DNA from: Bacteroidota bacterium
GTDB taxonomy: Bacteria; Bacteroidota; Bacteroidia; Palsa-948
Direction of reading: 5' to 3'
DNA: 64,000 bases
Assembly: GCA_016213405.1 (NCBI GenBank)
Contig: JACRAM010000036.1
Span: 1-64,000, forward strand
The translations under genes were made by a program, and so were the position numbers. Under the pieces are notes generated by a model. It did not search any database. It was given only the letters and a program-made list of their open reading frames with translations, and was not told the origin of the DNA. Of this stretch, positions 58,848-64,000 are shown one piece after another (position 1 is the first letter of the stretch; the number at the start of each line of letters is the position of its first letter).

Positions 58848-61800
58848 AGGATTAAAATCCGACCCAACGGACGATAAAGCCAATTATATTTATGGTGAAA
58901 AGGAATTGTGGTATGTTGATTCTATAGTTTCAAAAAATTACATTGCTGTTTTTGAAAAGGAAAACAGGGAAGACGGTTTTGGTGTAGATGATGAAAACGG
59001 AAAAGTGGCGACATCGAATCCCATGCAACTGCTTAGGAAAATATCTCTGTTCACTTTACGTGAGTTCCGTAAAAATCCAAATGCTGTCCCAATCAAAGAA
59101 GTGCATTTTGATTATGATTATTCACTTTGTCCTGGTGTTCCTAATAATAATAGTGGTACTGGAAAACTCACATTGAAAAAAGTTTTCTTCACTTATCAAA
59201 ATTCTAAAAAAGCGCAGTTAAGTCCGTATGAATTTGAATATAATGGCAACAACCCCGCCTATAATATAAAATCGTATGATCGATGGGGAAACTTTAAGCA
59301 GAATAATGGGCAGACAGGTCCCTTACAAGCATTTAACGCTGCTGAATTCCCATACGTTGAGCAGATTGCTTCAACCCCAGCATTAGCGCAAGCAAATGCA
59401 GATGCAAATTTATCAGCATGGAATCTTACAGATATTCTTCTTCCATCAGGCGGAAAAATAAAAGTCAATTACGAAGCGGACGACTATGCTTTTGTACAAA
59501 ACAAACCTGCTATGCAAATGTTTAAAATAATAGATGCTAAATCCACTCCTACATTGAGTACTGTTTTAACTAATCCTCATCCGGTTCAATTAGATGATTT
59601 AGTGAATAAAAATTATTATTTATTTTTTGAATTGCAGCCAGGATTTACAAGCTCAACAGATATCGGAAAATACTTTGAAGGAGTTGATAAATTATATTTC
59701 CGATGTCTCGCGCACTTTGACCCAATTAATCAGAATATGTATGATTATGTATCGGGCTATGCGAATATTCAAAGTTACGGATGGGATAATACAAGCGGAA
59801 CTCCAGTTGGTTGGGTGAAATTAGTACCTAAAGATTTGGGCAAAATTGCAGCCGCACAAGATTTCAATCCCATAACACTTGCAGCACTCCAATTTGGCCG
59901 CTTAAACATGTCAAGATTCATGTGGAGTCAGCCCGGTGTAGGTGCTAATCCAACTTTAGGAAAATCATTTCTAAATGCACTTGTTAATTCCGATTTTTTA
60001 AAAAACATAAAAGATGCTGTTGAAGGTCCCAATTTTGCATTGTGGGATCCAACATCAACGTCAGGGAATAAGTGCCATGAAATTGTTGTCAATAAATCTT
60101 TCTTTCGTCTCAACTGTGTGACCAAGAAAAAATTCGGAGGAGGATGCCGTGTTAAGAAAATTGAGATGAGCGATGAGTGGAACAATATGGGTACGCAAAT
60201 GAAAACCTTCCAGTACGGACAGGAATACAAATACACATTACCGGACGGCACAACATCATCCGGAGTTGCGTCTTATGAACCGCAATTAGGAGGAGATGAA
60301 AATCCATGGCGGATGCCGGTAGCGTTTTCTGATGAAAAACTTCTTGTTCCCGATGATGAGCATTACATGGAAACACCGTTTGGAGAATCGTTCTTTCCAT
60401 CTGCCTCTGTGGGATACAGCAGGGTAGTCGTACAGAATCTTCAATACACAAACGTGAACCGGCACGCAACAGGAAAAGTCGTTCACGAATTTTATACTGC
60501 GAAAGATTTTCCTACCATACCAAACATGACCGGAATGGATCACAAGCAGGAAAAAACCGATAAGTTCAGCATCAGTTCTTTATTTAAGGTCAAGGCGAAA
60601 GATTATATGACTGCTACGCAAGGATTCTCGGTTGAGTTGAATGACATGCACGGAAAGCCAAAGACGCAGAGCGTTTATCAGGAAGATAATACAACCGCAA
60701 TCAGTTCTGTAGAATACAAATACAAGGCAACTCCGTACGGAGTGGGAAGTTTCCGTCTAGATAATTCGGCAACCGTAATTGATCCGCAAGGAAATGTTAA
60801 ACCGGCAACCATAGGGGTGTTTTTCGACATGGCTGTGGACATGCGGCAGGAAAGAACCGAATTAAATTCTTTTACGCTTATGATTAATGTAGATATCTTC
60901 ATGATTACTCCTATCCCTGTTCCTGTTCCTATTCCCATGGTCTGGCCTTCCAGCACTGAGCAGATAACTCAATTCAGGAGTGCAACCACTACCAAAATCA
61001 TTCAGCGTTTTGGTTTGCTGGAAGAAACTATTGCGAAAGATTTGGGCTCAACAGTTTCAACTAATAATCTCGCTTACGATTCTGAAACTGGCGAGATATT
61101 ACTCACCCAAACCACTACTGATTTTAATGACCAGGTATTTACTTTGAATTATCCTGCGCATTGGTATTATGATGGAATGGGGCAGTCATACAGGAATCTT
61201 GGATTTACAACCACATCATCTGTTAGTTTTAGTGCAGGACAAGCAAGCATTCAAAATGCATCCAAGTATTTTGTTCCGGGAGATGAGCTGAAAGTAGGCA
61301 ACACCAAAGTTTGGGTGGTTGAAGTTTCGGGAAACAGCATTAAAGTTTTATTAAAAAATGGGCAAGCTTTTTCGGGAAGCGGCACTGTGAAAGTGATACG
61401 TTCTGGAAGGAAAAACATGGCAGGCACCACAATGGAAAGTGCTACGTTGCTTTCTAATCCTCTGACTAATTTCAAGAACAATCTTTTTGATAATGTGTTG
61501 CAGGCATCTGCCATTGAGTTCACTGACAGGTGGCGCACATTCTGTGATTGTTTCAATCCTCCTTCTCCACCAATCATTGCTTCCACTAATCCTTATGTAG
61601 TTGGAACAAGAGGAAACTGGAGAAAGAAAAAATCCCTGCTGCATCTTGCTGGCCGCTCGCAAAGCAATTACGATAACAACACTAACATCCGCATTGATGG
61701 CGTATTCACTTCTTTCCGTCCTTACTACCGATTGAACAGCAACCAGTGGCAGATTGATGAAAAGGACTGGACATTCACTTCAGAAGTTACTGAGTTCAGT

Positions 61801-62319
61801 CCGTTCGGGCAGGAACTGGAAAATGTGGATGCGCTCGGACGTTTCTCTGCCGCAACATTTGGATACAGGCAAACACTACCAACATCTGTAGCTGCCAATG
61901 CAAAATACAGAGATATAGGATTTGACCACTTTGAAGATTACGGATTCAGCCCTTGCGCGGATAATCATTTTAAGTTTCCGAATATTTCTGATACTACAAG
62001 CACACAGTCACACACCGGTCGTTATAGTATCAAAGTAAGTAATGGTTCATCAGCAACGATGATTAAAACACTGGAAGTATGTAATCCACACACTTGCATT
62101 CTTAATATTACTAAAACTATTATTTCTACCAGCACTTCTGAAATTAACGTGTCAAATGGCATTGCTCCTTTCCAGATAGATTGGAATGTTATACAGGGAA
62201 ATCCGATTGTCAACTCTAATGGGAATAATCTTACGATTACTGGAACGGGTTGGACAGTTGAAATAATAGTTCTTGACGCATCGGGATGTAAGACAACAAA
62301 AATTTTCACTCAACCATAA
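58834..62319 (+). CDS. T9SS-associated Rhs/YD-like surface protein, N-terminus missing
   Basis: The frame of 1161 residues begins (TTG 58834) with LVHNEGLKSDPTDDKANYIYGEKELWYVDSI, clearly the inside of a longer protein; there is no signal peptide. It continues with NPAYNIKSYDRWGNFK, typical of large Bacteroidota repeat proteins with SYDRWGN-like words, and ends in a SprB-like unit (ISTSTSEINVSNGIAPFQIDW, DASGCKT). The missing 5' part coincides with the end of the TAC/TerY operon. The usual gene order with 62363-63352 suggests an original operon of surface proteins. Confidence 0.75.
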   Translation: MVHNEGLKSDPTDDKANYIYGEKELWYVDSIVSKNYIAVFEKENREDGFGVDDENGKVATSNPMQLLRKISLFTLREFRKNPNAVPIKEVHFDYDYSLCPGVPNNNSGTGKLTLKKVFFTYQNSKKAQLSPYEFEYNGNNPAYNIKSYDRWGNFKQNNGQTGPLQAFNAAEFPYVEQIASTPALAQANADANLSAWNLTDILLPSGGKIKVNYEADDYAFVQNKPAMQMFKIIDAKSTPTLSTVLTNPHPVQLDDLVNKNYYLFFELQPGFTSSTDIGKYFEGVDKLYFRCLAHFDPINQNMYDYVSGYANIQSYGWDNTSGTPVGWVKLVPKDLGKIAAAQDFNPITLAALQFGRLNMSRFMWSQPGVGANPTLGKSFLNALVNSDFLKNIKDAVEGPNFALWDPTSTSGNKCHEIVVNKSFFRLNCVTKKKFGGGCRVKKIEMSDEWNNMGTQMKTFQYGQEYKYTLPDGTTSSGVASYEPQLGGDENPWRMPVAFSDEKLLVPDDEHYMETPFGESFFPSASVGYSRVVVQNLQYTNVNRHATGKVVHEFYTAKDFPTIPNMTGMDHKQEKTDKFSISSLFKVKAKDYMTATQGFSVELNDMHGKPKTQSVYQEDNTTAISSVEYKYKATPYGVGSFRLDNSATVIDPQGNVKPATIGVFFDMAVDMRQERTELNSFTLMINVDIFMITPIPVPVPIPMVWPSSTEQITQFRSATTTKIIQRFGLLEETIAKDLGSTVSTNNLAYDSETGEILLTQTTTDFNDQVFTLNYPAHWYYDGMGQSYRNLGFTTTSSVSFSAGQASIQNASKYFVPGDELKVGNTKVWVVEVSGNSIKVLLKNGQAFSGSGTVKVIRSGRKNMAGTTMESATLLSNPLTNFKNNLFDNVLQASAIEFTDRWRTFCDCFNPPSPPIIASTNPYVVGTRGNWRKKKSLLHLAGRSQSNYDNNTNIRIDGVFTSFRPYYRLNSNQWQIDEKDWTFTSEVTEFSPFGQELENVDALGRFSAATFGYRQTLPTSVAANAKYRDIGFDHFEDYGFSPCADNHFKFPNISDTTSTQSHTGRYSIKVSNGSSATMIKTLEVCNPHTCILNITKTIISTSTSEINVSNGIAPFQIDWNVIQGNPIVNSNGNNLTITGTGWTVEIIVLDASGCKTTKIFTQP

Positions 62320-62362
62320 ATTATAAAAGAAAGAAATCATGTTTAGAAATAATATTTATGCC

Positions 62363-63352
62363 ATGAAAAAATATCTTTTTCTACTAATGCTTTTTTTTAT
62401 TAGTAGCGGTTGGATAAATGCACAACCAGTAGCGCCTAACACAATATGTAGCGAAAACATACCTTTTTGTACAGATGATTTTATTGACCAAATCAGTTCT
62501 GTTACCCAACCATGTTCTTCTTCTGGTACGCTTCCGTTATGGTATTCGTTTAATTATGTTCCTACTAGTACACCAGGTATAAAAGTTCAAATCTCTGGAT
62601 CTGGTGCAAGTTTATTATCATATACTCTTTATGGACCATTTACTTCCTTAAAAAATTGTTCTCTACTCACCAATTCTGATATTTTTTCTAGTTCTACTAC
62701 ACCATCACAGTTCTATAATATTCCGGTATCTTCTAACCCGGGATTTTATTATATTTCATTAAATGCAAATGGATGTGATTTTGCAATAAATTTCTTGCAA
62801 TTAAAAGGGTTCTTTATTTGTCCGACAACCGATACTATACCCTGTGAAGACTGCATCGGTTCCTTCGCACCTTTCCAAGACAGCACTTATCTTATCAGCG
62901 CATGGGTGAAAGAAGGAAATGCCCCTCCTATAAAAACATCTTACACAATTCCGCAATTGTTTTTGGAATTTCCTCTTAGTACTCCATGTAGTCCCTGCAC
63001 AACTACTTTAGGACCATTTACACCCTCAGGAGAAATAATTGACGGCTGGCAGAAAGTGGAAGATAAATTTAAAATTCCACTTAATGCTGTAAAAATCCAA
63101 ATAAAACTTGACTGCGGATCAGGTGCAGGGGACTGCTTCTTTGACGACATCCGCGTGTATCCATTTAAGGGAAGCATGAAATCATACGTATATGACCCTG
63201 TTAATTTACGTCTGGTTGCGGAATTGGATGAACGGAATTATGCGACCATGTACGAATATGACGAAGAAGGGAAACTTACCCGCATCAAAAAAGAAACTGA
63301 ACGCGGAATAATGACGATACAAGAAACAAAAACAAGCGTGAAGAAAAAATAA
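62363..63352 (+). CDS. Secreted protein with YD-repeat-like C-terminus
   Basis: ATG 62363 (MKKYLFLLMLFFISSGWINAQ) gives 329 residues with a signal peptide. The N-terminal part is Cys-rich and beta-type. The C-terminus has MKSYVYDPVNLRLVAELDERNYATMYEYDEEGKLTRIKKETERG, an Rhs/YD-type unit often found with the large surface protein upstream. No sorting domain is present, so it may be a partner. Confidence 0.75.
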   Translation: MKKYLFLLMLFFISSGWINAQPVAPNTICSENIPFCTDDFIDQISSVTQPCSSSGTLPLWYSFNYVPTSTPGIKVQISGSGASLLSYTLYGPFTSLKNCSLLTNSDIFSSSTTPSQFYNIPVSSNPGFYYISLNANGCDFAINFLQLKGFFICPTTDTIPCEDCIGSFAPFQDSTYLISAWVKEGNAPPIKTSYTIPQLFLEFPLSTPCSPCTTTLGPFTPSGEIIDGWQKVEDKFKIPLNAVKIQIKLDCGSGAGDCFFDDIRVYPFKGSMKSYVYDPVNLRLVAELDERNYATMYEYDEEGKLTRIKKETERGIMTIQETKTSVKKK

Positions 63353-63384
63353 TCTCGATAGTTATCGGGACGAAAAACAAAAAA

Positions 63385-64000
63385 ATGAAACGCCTATTAT
63401 ACTTATTGTTTTTTTCTGCTGCGGCAGTTTGTATGTCTTTTTTTCCGGAGCGTGCATGGAAAAATATAACGCGAGATGAATTTGAAAAAGCGAGTACTCT
63501 GCTTGAAAGTTTTTATTCAAAGTACACCATTCTTTCAATGACAGTAACACATGCGTCCTATAAAAATTATACAACTGAAGTTCCATACGAGCAGGTGACA
63601 GGATATTTCCGCATGAATAAAAACAGTTATCACAATTTCCTGATGGGAGTGGAGACCCTCCAGAATGAAAAATTCAAAATCACGGTTGATTCCTCCCGGA
63701 AACTTATCCTTGTCAAAAACCCTGATAACTTAGGCGAAGGAGGAATAAAAGACATAGTGAAATTCAATTATGAACTTTCGCATTCTTATATCACGGGTTA
63801 TAAAACTACTGACGTAAAAAGCGGTAAAATATACCGTGCAGAGTTTAACGAAAAACTGCCATACACAGCATACGAAATGGACATAAGCGATGAGGGCTTG
63901 CTGCGCCAATTAGTAATTTATTACAGAGAGGAATATCCAAGCGATGCGGCAGATGAAAAATCTGTTAAAACAAAACCGCGTTTGAGCATTACATACAGTC
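63385..64000 (+). CDS. Exported hypothetical protein, continues past the window
   Basis: The frame opens at ATG 63385 (MKRLLYLLFFSAAAVCMSFF, signal peptide) and has no stop before the window end, at least 205 residues. SYKNYTTEVPYEQVTGYFRMNK suggests an outer-membrane lipoprotein-carrier-like fold (LolA-like), but this is uncertain. It follows the surface-protein genes in the same direction. Confidence 0.65.
   Translation, partial: MKRLLYLLFFSAAAVCMSFFPERAWKNITRDEFEKASTLLESFYSKYTILSMTVTHASYKNYTTEVPYEQVTGYFRMNKNSYHNFLMGVETLQNEKFKITVDSSRKLILVKNPDNLGEGGIKDIVKFNYELSHSYITGYKTTDVKSGKIYRAEFNEKLPYTAYEMDISDEGLLRQLVIYYREEYPSDAADEKSVKTKPRLSITYS

Overview
The window comes from a chromosome of a member of the Bacteroidota. 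It carries about ten large secreted proteins with type IX secretion (T9SS) C-terminal sorting domains (YPNP-type and gliding-motility type), SprB-like and PKD modules, choice-of-anchor L domains, and promoters with the Bacteroidota -7 box TAnnTTTG. I could run no search, so every family name rests on motifs read by eye.

Layout. (1) 0-22 kb is core chromosome: T9SS surface proteins, accD, a class I fructose-bisphosphate aldolase, an NlpC/P60 lipoprotein, a prolyl oligopeptidase, a four-helix-bundle protein and an O-antigen-ligase-like membrane protein, with several palindromic or MITE-like repeats between them. Some of these GC-rich palindromes lie in frame inside coding sequences. (2) 22.0-28.6 kb begins at a terminator plus a 3' fragment of tRNA-Phe (a likely att site). 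It holds accessory genes: a zinc-ribbon protein, a Fic protein, an AbiEi/AbiEii pair with elaborate operator palindromes, a SEC-C protein and small unknowns, then a possible structured small RNA. (3) 28.7-31.8 kb is an IS21-family element whose istA is split by an IS200/IS605-type element. The IS21 also truncates a SprB-like gene. (4) 31.8-37.4 kb returns to T9SS proteins. The last is an in-frame chimera with the N-terminal part of a Dam-type methyltransferase.

(5) 37.4-53.4 kb is one long leftward gene block that looks phage-like but shows no terminase, portal, tail, integrase or replication gene. It runs from an XRE/ImmA-type regulator and small HTH proteins, through several small membrane-anchored proteins (LEA14-like, transglutaminase-like, glycine-zipper), a set of small beta-rich soluble proteins (capsid candidates), a membrane-anchored protein with two annexin-like repeats, a peptidoglycan-binding protein, an amidase, an L,D-transpeptidase-like protein and a lysis-like cassette, to a RadC-methyltransferase fusion. 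My best hypothesis is a tailless, possibly membrane-containing, virus-like particle or its remnant.

(6) 53.6-58.85 kb is a rightward, AT-rich seven-gene operon. It combines a toxin-antitoxin-chaperone (TAC) module (HigB-like, HigA-like, SecB-like) with a TerY-P triad (vWA protein, PP2C phosphatase, Ser/Thr kinase) and an HNH protein. This is probably a defence locus whose expression or activity is tied to the TAC module. (7) From 58.83 kb T9SS-associated Rhs/YD-like surface genes resume, the first lacking its N-terminus. Blocks 5 and 6 are therefore framed by two truncated surface-protein genes.
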